In this document: positions 43,501 to 50,981 of the stretch, piece by piece | Position numbering within the stretch: position 1 is the stretch's first letter | Layout: every line of letters begins with the position of its first letter | From: Cohnella rhizoplanae | GTDB lineage: Bacteria > Bacillota > Bacilli > Paenibacillales > Paenibacillaceae | Reading direction: 5' to 3' | NCBI RefSeq assembly: GCF_948329515.1 | Contig: NZ_CAOJCN010000006.1 | Span: 226,231 to 290,230 of the forward strand | DNA: 64,000 bases | Notes under the pieces: model-generated | What the model saw: only the letters and a program-made list of their open reading frames with translations | What the model was told of the DNA's origin: nothing | Database searches by the model: none | Program-made: the position numbers and the translations under genes

Positions 43501-43669
43501 GACGATCCGCATCGCCGGCGAGACCCCATATCGGCACGCGCGCGTATACGCCTTCGACGGCTCGAGCGCCGAGATCGTCGAGCTGCAGGACGTAGCGGAC
43601 ATCCAGGGCAACGCCTTCACGTACAAGCTGCCGAAGCTGACGGCCGCCCATATCGTATTGACCCAGTAA
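40505..43669 (+). CDS. Secreted multidomain GH44 endoglucanase/xyloglucanase
   Basis: This 1,054-residue secreted enzyme has a signal peptide (1-38, ending AYAAAES), a beta-sandwich N-domain (about 40-150), a PT-rich linker (about 158-220), a CBM3-type domain (about 222-370, ARYYFTIDDERPLTIGF), two fibronectin III repeats (375-540) and a GH44 catalytic barrel. The catalytic part shows acid/base Glu in YSIDNEPSLW near 719 and nucleophile Glu in ITEYNYGGEN near 894, followed by a beta C-domain. It cleaves beta-1,4-glucans or xyloglucan outside the cell. The ATG at 40505 follows GAGAGGGAGAG. It is monocistronic with a strong terminator. Confidence 0.93.
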   Translation: MRFAGLKKGIGKRAIAAMAATALLWGSLASAGAGREAYAAAESYATSATVTPGAVKAGEEMTIDVRVTSAEDAAVLLDAEVFDPALVKVGQTFKDNVQLKAGVEKTVAFTWRVPAGAAPGKYTISLGVFGAGWSAYHKWHAGAAFVNVEAGPGGGDGGQTPVPTATPTAAPTATPTGTPAGSPTPTPTAAPTATPTPTAAPTATPTPTPPAGPALEVRVKTGNKATAQMPTPELEIFNKSAAPIDLGGVTARYYFTIDDERPLTIGFWSTVAKEKVTARFVKMPVPAETADYYLELDFSADAGVLKPGAKAGVYTWINKDNWSSFTQTNDYSFTGAASSTASDKTTAYVDGQLVWGAEPKLLDIPAAPAAIAGEPAETEVLLSWEPVDGATSYDVSADGTIVQGIAETSYLDAWLKPGTKHTYKVRTRKGDKVGIWSGAVVVRTLGEQDLPAPVNVRGKTTESSVALTWSPLGEEVTGYEVEVDGAVTDVGLQTAYTHSALAAGTKHVYRVRAKDGETRGKWSDKLVTNTVLTPNGDFDVQFDIDPDAERAPISPYIYGTNDDLTGTEHWGSRRTGGNRLTTYNWETNASNAGDDWDHRSDNYVPWYYGGVPYGGNMDEPGIGIAGFHQKSLAMGAYTLATLQTGGYVAADKDGAVHSWETAPSDRWVPVYAAKNAPFSLTPDLNDNAVYMDEFVNSLVHRFGDAGTATGIKGYSIDNEPSLWQKTHPYMHPDKPGAAEVTNKGIALAKAVKKVDPRAEMYGPASYSFDELYSMHAADDWESLKSGGYQWFMDYYLDKFRAASAQQGTHLLDAVDYHWYPEISAGGSRITDLASYNNLEANKARMQAPRSLWDPTYTENSWIGQWYSSFLPILPRTQQSIDAYNPGTKIAITEYNYGGENNVYGGIAQADVLGIFGKYGVHLATFWKMVNGLKEAPYISAAVKLFTSYDGQGSGFGATKVEAETNNVENSSVYASISDESAGELHLIALNKNNDYAMNATIRIAGETPYRHARVYAFDGSSAEIVELQDVADIQGNAFTYKLPKLTAAHIVLTQ

Positions 43670-43685
43670 GTGTCTCGTCCACCGG

Positions 43686-43723
43686 CGAGGCGCGCGGATC
43701 CGTTCCGCGCGCCTCGTTTTTTT
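43686..43723 (+). terminator. Intrinsic terminator of the GH44 gene
   Basis: CGAGGCGCGCGGA (43686-43698) pairs perfectly with TCCGCGCGCCTCG (43704-43716), followed by seven T residues. Confidence 0.95.
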
Positions 43724-43846
43724 GCATGCTTCGACGGATGACGCCGGATTTTAGATGCAATATCTGACAGGCGGGTAATACATACGTAACGGCAATCCGG
43801 CTCCGATGCAGCCAGACCGATTGCCGGTCGGGAGGAAGACATCCGA

Positions 43847-44902
43847 ATGCTTCGCAACATAGCCGCAGCCCCGCTGTACCCTTGGGCCGGCCAACCGTCC
43901 GCCTACGACGCGATCGTGCTGCGGACGGGCCAGGACGGCAAGCTCAAGTCGCAGGCGCTGCCCGACGACGACGATTATGCGGACAAGCCCGAACGGCGCG
44001 ATTTCCTCCGCCAGTACGGGATGGAGGGATACGTTCCGGTCGGCGAGGCCTGGGACGAAGGCGCCGCCAAGCCGTTGACGCGACTGCTCGTCCGGCTCAG
44101 CCGCGAACGCAGCGTCCGCAACCGGCGAGCCGCCTATATCGCGCTCATGCGCGACGAGTCGCTGGACGCGCTCAGCCCTGCGCTGCAAGCCTTACATAAG
44201 CTGCCTGGATTGCATGCCGGCAATCTGTACGAAGAAGCGTTGTGGATGGCGCGCCACGGCGCGCACCGCAACGTCGTCAAGTTCGGCCTCGCGCTGCTGA
44301 GCCAGTACGGCAGCGAGCGGCACAAGGAGCTCGCGTTCACGCTGGGCAAGCACGAGGAGTTCACGCTGTACGCGGCTTCCGCGCTCATCGGCATGGAGCA
44401 GGCGAGCAAGACGCTCTGCGAGCTGGCACGCTGCGTCGATGGCTGGGGCCGCGTCTACCTGGTGGAGCGCCTTGATCCGGAGACGCAGGAGATTCGCGAT
44501 TGGCTGCTGCGGGAGGGCTATCGCAACCGGGTCGACGATGGCCTGCTCGCCTACACATGCGCGCTCAAGGGAGAGCTGGAGGAGGCGCTCGAGGCGGAGA
44601 CGATCGACCCGGAGCTGTTCGCGGGAGCGGGCGGCATCCTAACCGCGTTGATCGCGGGCGGTCCGGCGGAGGACATCGACGACTACGAGCAGGCGATGCC
44701 CGTGATCGGCGCGTACCTCCGCCACGCGGAGCGCATGTGCGCGGACGCGGCGCATCTCGCCGGGGTCCGGGCCATCGAGGGCTTCCTCGAGCAGGACGAG
44801 CGCGCGTGGGAGAAGCGGTACCGGAGCGGCTGGACGCCGGAAGCGCGCCACGGCTATCTGGCCATCGTCCGGCTCATCGCCGGGAAGGTTCGCGTCGGTT
44901 AA
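43847..44902 (+). CDS. Hypothetical helical-repeat protein
   Basis: The 351-residue cytoplasmic protein has no signal peptide and no family I recognise. The N-terminal 60 residues are polar. From about 75 onward regularly spaced helix pairs (LTRLLVRLSRERSVRNRRAA, LSPALQALHKLPGLH, FGLALLSQYGSERHKELA) look like HEAT or armadillo-type repeats, suggesting a protein-interaction scaffold. GGGAGGAAG precedes the ATG. It lies after the GH44 terminator and before an acyltransferase gene with its own promoter. Confidence 0.75.
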   Translation: MLRNIAAAPLYPWAGQPSAYDAIVLRTGQDGKLKSQALPDDDDYADKPERRDFLRQYGMEGYVPVGEAWDEGAAKPLTRLLVRLSRERSVRNRRAAYIALMRDESLDALSPALQALHKLPGLHAGNLYEEALWMARHGAHRNVVKFGLALLSQYGSERHKELAFTLGKHEEFTLYAASALIGMEQASKTLCELARCVDGWGRVYLVERLDPETQEIRDWLLREGYRNRVDDGLLAYTCALKGELEEALEAETIDPELFAGAGGILTALIAGGPAEDIDDYEQAMPVIGAYLRHAERMCADAAHLAGVRAIEGFLEQDERAWEKRYRSGWTPEARHGYLAIVRLIAGKVRVG

Positions 44903-44927
44903 ACGCGGACTTAAGGACTATTTACTT

Positions 44928-44964
44928 ATCCCTTTTGGTGATACAATATGTATCTAAAAGGGAT
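44928..44964. promoter_or_regulatory. Promoter embedded in a 37-bp dyad before the acyltransferase gene
   Basis: TGATACAAT gives a TGn-extended -10 (TACAAT at 44942-44947). It sits inside a nested dyad: ATCCCTTTT...AAAAGGGAT outside (44928-44936 with 44956-44964) and GATAC-AATAT-GTATC at the centre. A dimeric repressor site or a 5' hairpin would both fit. Confidence 0.6.
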
Positions 44965-44976
44965 TGGAGTCCAGTG

Positions 44977-46080
44977 ATGATCAAGGAAATCAGTTTATTG
45001 CGCGGTTTGTCATGCTTATTCATCGTGTTGGTTCATTGTATCGAACAAGCTGAAGGCGATTACGCCAATATGGGCTCGCAAGGTCAAGGTATGACTTCCC
45101 TGGTCTTTTTGAAGCTTCTATTAAAGGTAGGCACCGGCATATTCGTGTTTATTTCCGAGTTCATATTGGCCTACAAATATCCGGACAAGCTGCCGGAAGG
45201 TTTCTTTGCGAAACGGGCGCGTTTTCTCCTGATTCCTTTTGCGGTCATGGCCGTCTTTTATGCAGCCTTCAGAATTCTTATCGTCGAAGGCTCCAGTCCG
45301 GTAGAGTTTCTCAAGCAAATTGTCCTTAACGTGTTTTTCGGCGGTTTTCACGGCTACTTTATCATCATCATTTTTCAATTCTATTTATTGCATGCGCTGT
45401 TTGTCCGCTACGCCGCGCGTATCAAGATGGCCTACATGTTGACGGGAGCGCTGCTCGTTAATCTCGCCTACTTGGGCTTCTTCAACTTTGTTAGTCCGCC
45501 TTCCATCCCACGCGCCGATTACATCTGGTATAACGTGTCTACGCTTCCGCTTTTCGGCTGGCTGTTTTACTTCGTGCTGGCCTATTATTGCGGCACGCGC
45601 TTCGAAGCGTTTAAGCGCGTGCTTGCGAAAGGCCGTTATCTGATCGTCTCCGTCACTATGGTCACGGCGGCTGCCTGTATCGCCGCGGAGAGGGCGCAGT
45701 TGTTTCCGGTCAATACTTCCAAGCGGATCGACGTGTTTTTACTCACGTGCTGCACCGCGTTATTATTGTTTTCCATCGGCTTATTGTTGAAACGCGTGCC
45801 GGCTTGGCTAACGCAGGTTAGCAACTATTCCTTTGGAATCTATTGGCTCCATTTTGTTTTTATTGCGCTGGCATCGTTCGCTTTACGTTCTTTTATGCCT
45901 ATGTCCGGCTATCTCTATGTGGGCATTCTCCTCATTATAAGCACGGCGCTCGCCATGGCCGCTACCGAGCTGCTGCAACGCATCCCATACGGCGTTTACG
46001 CGGTAGGTCGCGTCCGCGATCGCGCCGAACGATCACGATCAGGTCGCCTCCCGGCACAGGGGACCCATCGCCTCTCGTAG
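44977..46080 (+). CDS. Acyltransferase-3 family membrane protein (polysaccharide O-acyltransferase-like)
   Basis: The 367-residue protein has about ten transmembrane helices and starts KEISLLRGLSCLFIVLVHC, containing the R-x10-H pattern of Acyltransferase-3 proteins that move acetyl or succinyl groups onto extracellular sugars. The late SNYSFGIYWLHFVFIAL motif is also characteristic. The gene is visibly less GC-rich than its neighbours, suggesting later acquisition. The last 20 codons (RDRAERSRSGRLPAQGTHRL) run into a repeat array and are probably an extension caused by it. GGAG lies before ATG 44977. It may modify the polysaccharide made by the downstream operon. Confidence 0.85.
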   Translation: MIKEISLLRGLSCLFIVLVHCIEQAEGDYANMGSQGQGMTSLVFLKLLLKVGTGIFVFISEFILAYKYPDKLPEGFFAKRARFLLIPFAVMAVFYAAFRILIVEGSSPVEFLKQIVLNVFFGGFHGYFIIIIFQFYLLHALFVRYAARIKMAYMLTGALLVNLAYLGFFNFVSPPSIPRADYIWYNVSTLPLFGWLFYFVLAYYCGTRFEAFKRVLAKGRYLIVSVTMVTAAACIAAERAQLFPVNTSKRIDVFLLTCCTALLLFSIGLLLKRVPAWLTQVSNYSFGIYWLHFVFIALASFALRSFMPMSGYLYVGILLIISTALAMAATELLQRIPYGVYAVGRVRDRAERSRSGRLPAQGTHRLS

Positions 46081-46142
46081 AGAAGGCGATGGCACCGCTA
46101 GCCGGCGCAAGAGTGGCATCGCCTCTGTAGTGAAGGCGATGG
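46066..46142. repeat. Two palindromic repeats 51 bp apart
   Basis: CATCGCCT...AGGCGATG hairpins occur at 46066-46091 and 46117-46141. Flanking sequence between them is not conserved, and a degenerate third AGGCGAT lies near 46206. The first copy overlaps the 3' end of the acyltransferase gene. The spacing matches the other repeat arrays in this window. Confidence 0.7.
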
Positions 46143-46227
46143 CTCCAATCGCGGCGAAGATTGAAGGCCGCTTCGCGAGTAGCATAGGAAGCAGGGTATC
46201 GTACCAGGCGATCGGACTACAAAAAAA

Positions 46228-46265
46228 CAGGAGGCAGCGACGCGCGTCGCTGCCCCCTGCTTTTT
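46228..46265. terminator. Terminator downstream of the acyltransferase gene
   Basis: A 22-bp perfect palindrome GGCAGCGACG/CGTCGCTGCC around a central CG lies within CAGG/CCTG arms. It is flanked by seven A residues upstream and TTTTT downstream, so it can work in both directions. Confidence 0.85.
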
Positions 46266-46312
46266 ACTTGCCTTCCAAAGATTAAAAATTTAAGATATAT
46301 AAAAATACTATA

Positions 46313-46342
46313 TTGACAATAATTTGGTTAACATGGTATATT
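46313..46342 (+). promoter_or_regulatory. Probable promoter of the first beta-helix gene, with a long leader
   Basis: TTGACA (46313-46318), 18 bp, TATATT (46337-46342). If used, it leaves a leader of about 390 nt before the TTG start at 46743. The leader is pyrimidine-rich and AT-rich at its end, contains no ORF with a ribosome site, and matches no riboswitch class that I can recognise. Confidence 0.5.
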
Positions 46343-46742
46343 TGATCTCGTTGATTTAAACGACAGATTAACTTCAGCCATCCGGCAACCTTCCACACCT
46401 CTTCGCTTTACCGCTCTAGGCTCGACGGTTTTCCGATGTTCCGCACAGCCTTCAAGAATGATCTTCCCGAATCTTTTCCGTCCGCATTTCACCCCTACTC
46501 TTCTTGCAAGATCTCGCCGTTTTTTCTTCCTTCTATTAAAAGTAGATTATAATTTCTTCGCTTTTATTTCCGCTTAACCATGCTAAAATAGGCGACAGGC
46601 AACATTTGGCATGTCCAAGTCCGCTGCCAAAGTCTTCATGTCCACCCAGTTGCATCCGATATATCAATTATAGTTACAGTTATCGCTATTACTCCGTCTT
46701 TACCCCGGTTCAATCCTATTTAAACATACGGAGGTTATTTAT

Positions 46743-48440
46743 TTGAAAAATATCGGTTTGACGGCAATGGCGCTCGCTCTCGGTCTTAGCATCGCGAATT
46801 CGTTCATGTCCGATAGAGAGGCCCAAGCCGTCAACGTTGCCGACATATATGCTGCACCGCAAGATTTCTCCACCGCGCAGGGGAAGAGCCAATGGTTCTA
46901 TCAGAAGAGCGCGGGCTCGGTATACAGCAATCTCGCCTACAACGCCGCCGACAAGCGCTGGCAAGCCGCAGCGGACGCCAGCTATCCTTGGGTGAACAAG
47001 GACGCGATGCATCCGAGCAAGGACTTCGACGCGGTCTTGAAATGGGTGTCGCCAGGCAGGGGGACGGTCGCGATCAGCGGCACCGTCAAGGAAGGCAACG
47101 ACCAAGGCGACGGCATCCTCGCGGCGATCAAGAAGGACAAGACGACGTTGTGGAGCGATGTCGTCACGACGACGACGGGCAAGACCCACTCGCTTCGCGA
47201 TATCGCAGTAGAGAAAGGAACCGCCATCTACTTCCAAGTGAACAGCAGAGCTTCGATGAACAACGATCACACGATGTGGGACCCGGAGGTAACGTTCACG
47301 GCGGCTACCGGAGCTCAATCCGCGGCGCAACCTGCGAAGACGGCGGCCTTGACGGCCCAGTCAGCTGCGAAGCCGGCACTGCCAGCGGTAAAGTCGACGG
47401 CGACACCGGCTAACGCCAATCCTTACGCGCTGCCGGTCGAGAGCTGCGGCGCCGTCGCGAACGACGGCAAGGACGATTACGGCGCGTTCGCGGCTTGCTT
47501 GGACAAGGCCAAGACGCAAGGCAAGTACGTATCCGTGCCGACCGGCGAATATCACCTGAGCAAGATCCTGACGATCAACGGCGTCAAGCTGATCGGCGCG
47601 GGCATGGCGAAGACGACCCTGATCTCGACCGATCCGCTGAACGGCTCGATCGATCTGAAGGGGGCCAACCCCAAGCTGAGCAACGTCAAGCACGTCTATC
47701 AGACGACCGTGGCCCGCGGCAACGGTTCTAACGAGAAGAACAGCATCACCGTACGGGGCGCGACGAACTTCACGATCGACAGCGTGTACGTTTACAAGTC
47801 GAGCACGGCGGGCATTCTCGTGCAAGGCGCATCCAAAGGCGGAACCATCACGAACAACACCGTCGACTCGACCGGCGCGGACGGCATTCATATTACGGAC
47901 GGCAGCAGCGACGTGCTGATCCAAGGCAACAAGGTCAAAGCGACGGGCGACGATACGATCGCGGTCGTAAGTTACGCGCAGGACGGACCTGCGGTGCATG
48001 ACGTCACGATCCGCAAGAACGACGTCGGCTATCTCTCCAAGGCGCGCGGCATCACGGTCGTCGGCGGCACGGACGTGCTGATCGAAGGCAACTCGGTCCA
48101 GGACACCTACATGGCCGGTATCTATATCGCCTGCGAAGGCAACTACAACACGGTGAACGTCGACCGGGTTACGGTCAAGGGCAATACGATCGTTCATGCA
48201 GGCATCCATGAGCCGGAGAATCATCCGAACGTGCTGGTCTACGCCTCCCATGGCGTCATCGACAACGTCACGTTCTCGGGCAACACGATCAAGAACGCGG
48301 CCCACCGCGGAATCGGCGTATGGGGCAGCGGACAGATTCAGGACATTTACTTCACGGGCAATACGCTGGTCAATCCGGTCGGAGCGGATACGACGTTCAC
48401 GGCAGGCACCATTCATCTGAGCAACAACAAAGGCTTCTGA
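46743..48440 (+). CDS. Secreted right-handed beta-helix protein (pectate-lyase/epimerase-like)
   Basis: The 565-residue protein has a signal peptide (about 1-28), a beta-rich N-domain (about 30-190, AQGKSQWFYQKSAGSVYSNL onward), an Ala/Pro/Thr linker (about 190-228) and a parallel beta-helix domain to the end. Coils show GAGMAKTTLISTDP, GADGIHITDGSSDVLIQGN, ARGITVVGGTDVLIEGN and YASHGVIDNVTFSGNTIKNA. Such folds are polysaccharide lyases, hydrolases or C5-epimerases; the catalytic type is not clear. TTG at 46743 has GGAGG 8-10 nt upstream. A paralogue follows, and the exopolysaccharide operon lies beyond it. Confidence 0.82.
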   Translation: MKNIGLTAMALALGLSIANSFMSDREAQAVNVADIYAAPQDFSTAQGKSQWFYQKSAGSVYSNLAYNAADKRWQAAADASYPWVNKDAMHPSKDFDAVLKWVSPGRGTVAISGTVKEGNDQGDGILAAIKKDKTTLWSDVVTTTTGKTHSLRDIAVEKGTAIYFQVNSRASMNNDHTMWDPEVTFTAATGAQSAAQPAKTAALTAQSAAKPALPAVKSTATPANANPYALPVESCGAVANDGKDDYGAFAACLDKAKTQGKYVSVPTGEYHLSKILTINGVKLIGAGMAKTTLISTDPLNGSIDLKGANPKLSNVKHVYQTTVARGNGSNEKNSITVRGATNFTIDSVYVYKSSTAGILVQGASKGGTITNNTVDSTGADGIHITDGSSDVLIQGNKVKATGDDTIAVVSYAQDGPAVHDVTIRKNDVGYLSKARGITVVGGTDVLIEGNSVQDTYMAGIYIACEGNYNTVNVDRVTVKGNTIVHAGIHEPENHPNVLVYASHGVIDNVTFSGNTIKNAAHRGIGVWGSGQIQDIYFTGNTLVNPVGADTTFTAGTIHLSNNKGF

Positions 48441-48473
48441 TCGCTTCCTCGATCCTCGTGCGAATACGGGGTG

Positions 48474-48505
48474 CCAATCCGGGATTTCCGGGTTGGCTTT
48501 TTTTA
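48474..48505 (+). terminator. Intrinsic terminator after the first beta-helix gene
   Basis: GCCAATCCGG (48474-48483) pairs with CCGGGTTGGC (48489-48498) and is followed by TTTTTTT. Confidence 0.9.
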
Positions 48506-48621
48506 ATTTTGCGCGGCTTGTTAACGTTTTTTAATGTGCGAGATTGTTTTACCCAGGTGCATAAAGGGTGAAACTCAGGTAAGTCCGATAAAACTATAAA
48601 TAGAGCAGCCTGGAGGTTGGA

Positions 48622-49812
48622 ATGGAGAGAACCCGAAAAAAACGCTATGCGCTGTGGACGGGAGTCGCCTTGCTGGCGGTTCTGGCCGTCGTTTTGCTGT
48701 GGCCGCGAGACGGGGACGACAAGTCCGCGGGGCCGGGCAGCGAACCTGGCGCCTCGTCCGGGCAGTCGTCGTCCGCCGAACCGCCGGCATGGAAGATCGA
48801 GGACGGCGCGCTCACGTGCCTGGCCGCGGCAGACGATCGCGAAGACGATCTGAAGACGCTCGAAGCGTGCACGCATCAGGCCAAGTCGGAGGGCATTCCA
48901 CTGCGCCTGTCCGAGGGAGAGTACCGAATCGGAGATATCTGGGTCATTAACGGCGTGGAGGTACGGGGAGCCGGTACGGACAAGACGGTGATCGTATCGA
49001 CCGATCCCGAACGGGGTTCGATCGACCTGGAGGGAAGCGGCCCGTCGCTGAGCGATCTGACTCACGTCTACGAGAAGACGGTAGAGCGGGGCAACGGCGC
49101 CAATGTGAAAAATAGCGTCACCGTCCGGGCGGCGAACGGCTTCCGTATCGAAAACATGCGCATCGACAAATCGAGCACGGCCGGCATTCTCGTGGAGGAG
49201 GCTTCCGATGACGGCGTGATCGCCGGCAATACGATCGAGAATACGGGGGCCGACGGCATCCATATCACGGACGGCAGCACCCGGATCCGCATAGAGAACA
49301 ACAAAGTATCGGGCACCGGCGACGACGCGATCGCGGTCGTCAGCTATCTCAAGGACGGCGCCGTGACCCGAGACGTCACGATCTCGGGCAACGACGTCGG
49401 ATACGATTCCAAGGCCAGAGGCATCTCGGTCGTCGGCGGCGAGGACGTCACGATCGAGAACAACCGGATCCAGCGCACGGAGATGGCCGGCATTTATATC
49501 TCGGTGGAGAAGGAATGGGAGACGGCCGATACGAAAAACATCGAGGTCGTCAAAAATACGATCGAGCATACGGGCATGCGTAAGAGCGGGGACCATCCGA
49601 ACATTCTGGTCTATGCCTCCCACGGCAAACTGGACGACATCACCTTCGATGCGAACACGATCAAAAACGCCGTGAACGACGGCATCGGGGTGTGGGGGGA
49701 CGGAGACCTAGGCAATATTTATTTCTCGAACAACGTGCTCAGCGATTCTAGCAAGTCGCCTACCAACTTCAAAGGCGGCAACATCCATCTGGACGGAAAC
49801 ACAGGATTTTAA
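48622..49812 (+). CDS. Membrane-anchored right-handed beta-helix protein, paralogue of the preceding gene
   Basis: The 396-residue protein has a basic N-terminus (MERTRKKRYALW), one transmembrane helix (about 12-28), a Ser/Gly/Pro linker and a beta-helix domain that matches its neighbour coil by coil (THVYEKTVERGNGANVKNSV, GADGIHITDGSTRIRIENN, SKARGISVVGG, HPNILVYASHGKLDD). It lacks the N-terminal beta domain of the neighbour, so the pair differs mainly in localisation. CTGGAGG lies 5 nt before the ATG. A lyase or epimerase acting on the exopolysaccharide at the cell surface is a reasonable guess. Confidence 0.82.
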   Translation: MERTRKKRYALWTGVALLAVLAVVLLWPRDGDDKSAGPGSEPGASSGQSSSAEPPAWKIEDGALTCLAAADDREDDLKTLEACTHQAKSEGIPLRLSEGEYRIGDIWVINGVEVRGAGTDKTVIVSTDPERGSIDLEGSGPSLSDLTHVYEKTVERGNGANVKNSVTVRAANGFRIENMRIDKSSTAGILVEEASDDGVIAGNTIENTGADGIHITDGSTRIRIENNKVSGTGDDAIAVVSYLKDGAVTRDVTISGNDVGYDSKARGISVVGGEDVTIENNRIQRTEMAGIYISVEKEWETADTKNIEVVKNTIEHTGMRKSGDHPNILVYASHGKLDDITFDANTIKNAVNDGIGVWGDGDLGNIYFSNNVLSDSSKSPTNFKGGNIHLDGNTGF

Positions 49813-49829
49813 TAATTTTATTGACAAGG

Positions 49830-49859
49830 GCGCGCCGGCGCGATAGCGGCGCGCTTTTT
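49830..49859 (+). terminator. Intrinsic terminator after the second beta-helix gene
   Basis: GCGCGCCG (49830-49837) pairs with CGGCGCGC (49847-49854), then TTTTT. Confidence 0.9.
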
Positions 49860-49887
49860 CGCGCTTTTCAAAAATGAGAAAACCCCA

Positions 49888-49902
49888 ATGAAAACGTTGC
49901 CA
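49888..49902 (+). promoter_or_regulatory. cre-like site upstream of the exopolysaccharide operon
   Basis: ATGAAAACGTTGCCA satisfies the degenerate CcpA consensus WTGNAANCGNWNNCW. It lies about 265 bp upstream of the first operon gene. Carbon-catabolite control would fit an operon that consumes sugar nucleotides. The palindrome is not perfect. Confidence 0.55.
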
Positions 49903-49970
49903 CATTTTACATGTTTGTTTCAGAAGGGAACTTGGGTGTTTAAGTTGGGGTCAAGAATGAGATAAACGGA

Positions 49971-50044
49971 GGGCCTACCGACGAGCCAGGACCCTAACCT
50001 ACATAACCGGACATTTCTCGCAGGATTCCGGCGCGTATAGGCCC
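49971..50044 (+). other. Possible structured leader RNA of the exopolysaccharide operon
   Basis: GGGCCTA (49971-49977) pairs with TAGGCCC (50038-50044). Inside are CGAG/CTCG and CCGG/CCGG pairings, and downstream GGTTT/AAACC can pair near 50075-50100. No ORF or terminator is present in 49860-50166. The arrangement suggests a folded 5' leader. I cannot match it to a known riboswitch or to the EAR antitermination element. Confidence 0.35.
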
Positions 50045-50166
50045 AACGGACGATCTCGTTCCAGGTTTGCCAAGGTCGATGTGAAAACCCATGGCGCACG
50101 ACATAGATGAGCAAGCCGTCAGGTAAAGCGCAGAACATTAAAACAACGAAGCGGAGGCTATCTGGA

Positions 50167-50943
50167 ATGGAGCTGCAGCATTACTTAAGGGTCGTCAAGA
50201 GATACTGGTGGATTCCCGCCCTGTTGATCGTCGTCGTCTGCACGGCCGCGTACGTGTATACCAACCAATACGTGAAGCCCGTCTATCAGGCCTCTACGGA
50301 TCTGATCGTCAACAAGACGGAGTCGACGCTCGCCGGACAACAGGTTATCGACCAGAACTCGATCAACACGAACCTGATGCTCATCAACACCTACAAGCAG
50401 ATCATCAAGTCTCCGTCCACCATGAAGCGCGTCGCGGACGAGCATCCCGAGCTCGGCCTGACGGCCTCCCAGATCAGCGACAAAGTCGCGGTCAACACGA
50501 TGAAGGACGCGCAGATCATCACGCTGGTCGCCAAGGACGACACCTACGGCTCCGCCGTGAAGATCGTCGAAGGCGTATCGAGCGCCTTCCGCAGCAGCGT
50601 CACCTCGCTCATGAAGCTTAACAATATTACCGTGCTCACCGAGCCGGATCCCCTTGCGGCGCCGGGACCCGTCAACAGCAGTCATACGGTCCTCTACATT
50701 TTCTGCTTCCTGCTCTCCGCGCTGCTGGGACTCGGCATCGCCTTCCTCGTCGACTACTTGGACGACAAGGTCAGAACCGAAGACGACATCGAGAGCGAGC
50801 TCGGCATCACGATGCTCGCGAGCATCGGCAAAATCAAGCAAAAGGACTTGGCGCAAGGCCGAATCCGCACCGCGGTTCCGTTCGCCAGGGAAGCCGCCGT
50901 CCGAGGCAAGCAAGAGCTGAGGCCTGCTAAGGAACAGCGCTAA
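50167..50943 (+). CDS. Wzz/CapA-type chain-length and BY-kinase activator protein
   Basis: The 258-residue protein begins MELQHYLRVVKRYWWIPALL with a first transmembrane helix (about 16-35), an extracellular loop with helical content, and a second helix (about 175-197, TVLYIFCFLLSALLGLGIAF) followed by a cytoplasmic tail. This is the layout of CapA/YveK/YwqC proteins, which set chain length and activate the cognate tyrosine kinase. The start at 50167 has GCGGAGG upstream; the frame is open 20 codons earlier without a site. It is the first gene of the exopolysaccharide operon. Confidence 0.9.
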   Translation: MELQHYLRVVKRYWWIPALLIVVVCTAAYVYTNQYVKPVYQASTDLIVNKTESTLAGQQVIDQNSINTNLMLINTYKQIIKSPSTMKRVADEHPELGLTASQISDKVAVNTMKDAQIITLVAKDDTYGSAVKIVEGVSSAFRSSVTSLMKLNNITVLTEPDPLAAPGPVNSSHTVLYIFCFLLSALLGLGIAFLVDYLDDKVRTEDDIESELGITMLASIGKIKQKDLAQGRIRTAVPFAREAAVRGKQELRPAKEQR

Positions 50944-50981
50944 CACTCCCTGGCACGCGAAGGAGGCGGACTCGTCAGGCC

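Noticed and set aside
46343..46742. SAM or c-di-GMP riboswitch in the long leader of the first beta-helix gene
   Set aside because: Only short lookalikes such as CCGGCAACC were found. The required conserved core and pairing were not present, and there is no terminator.
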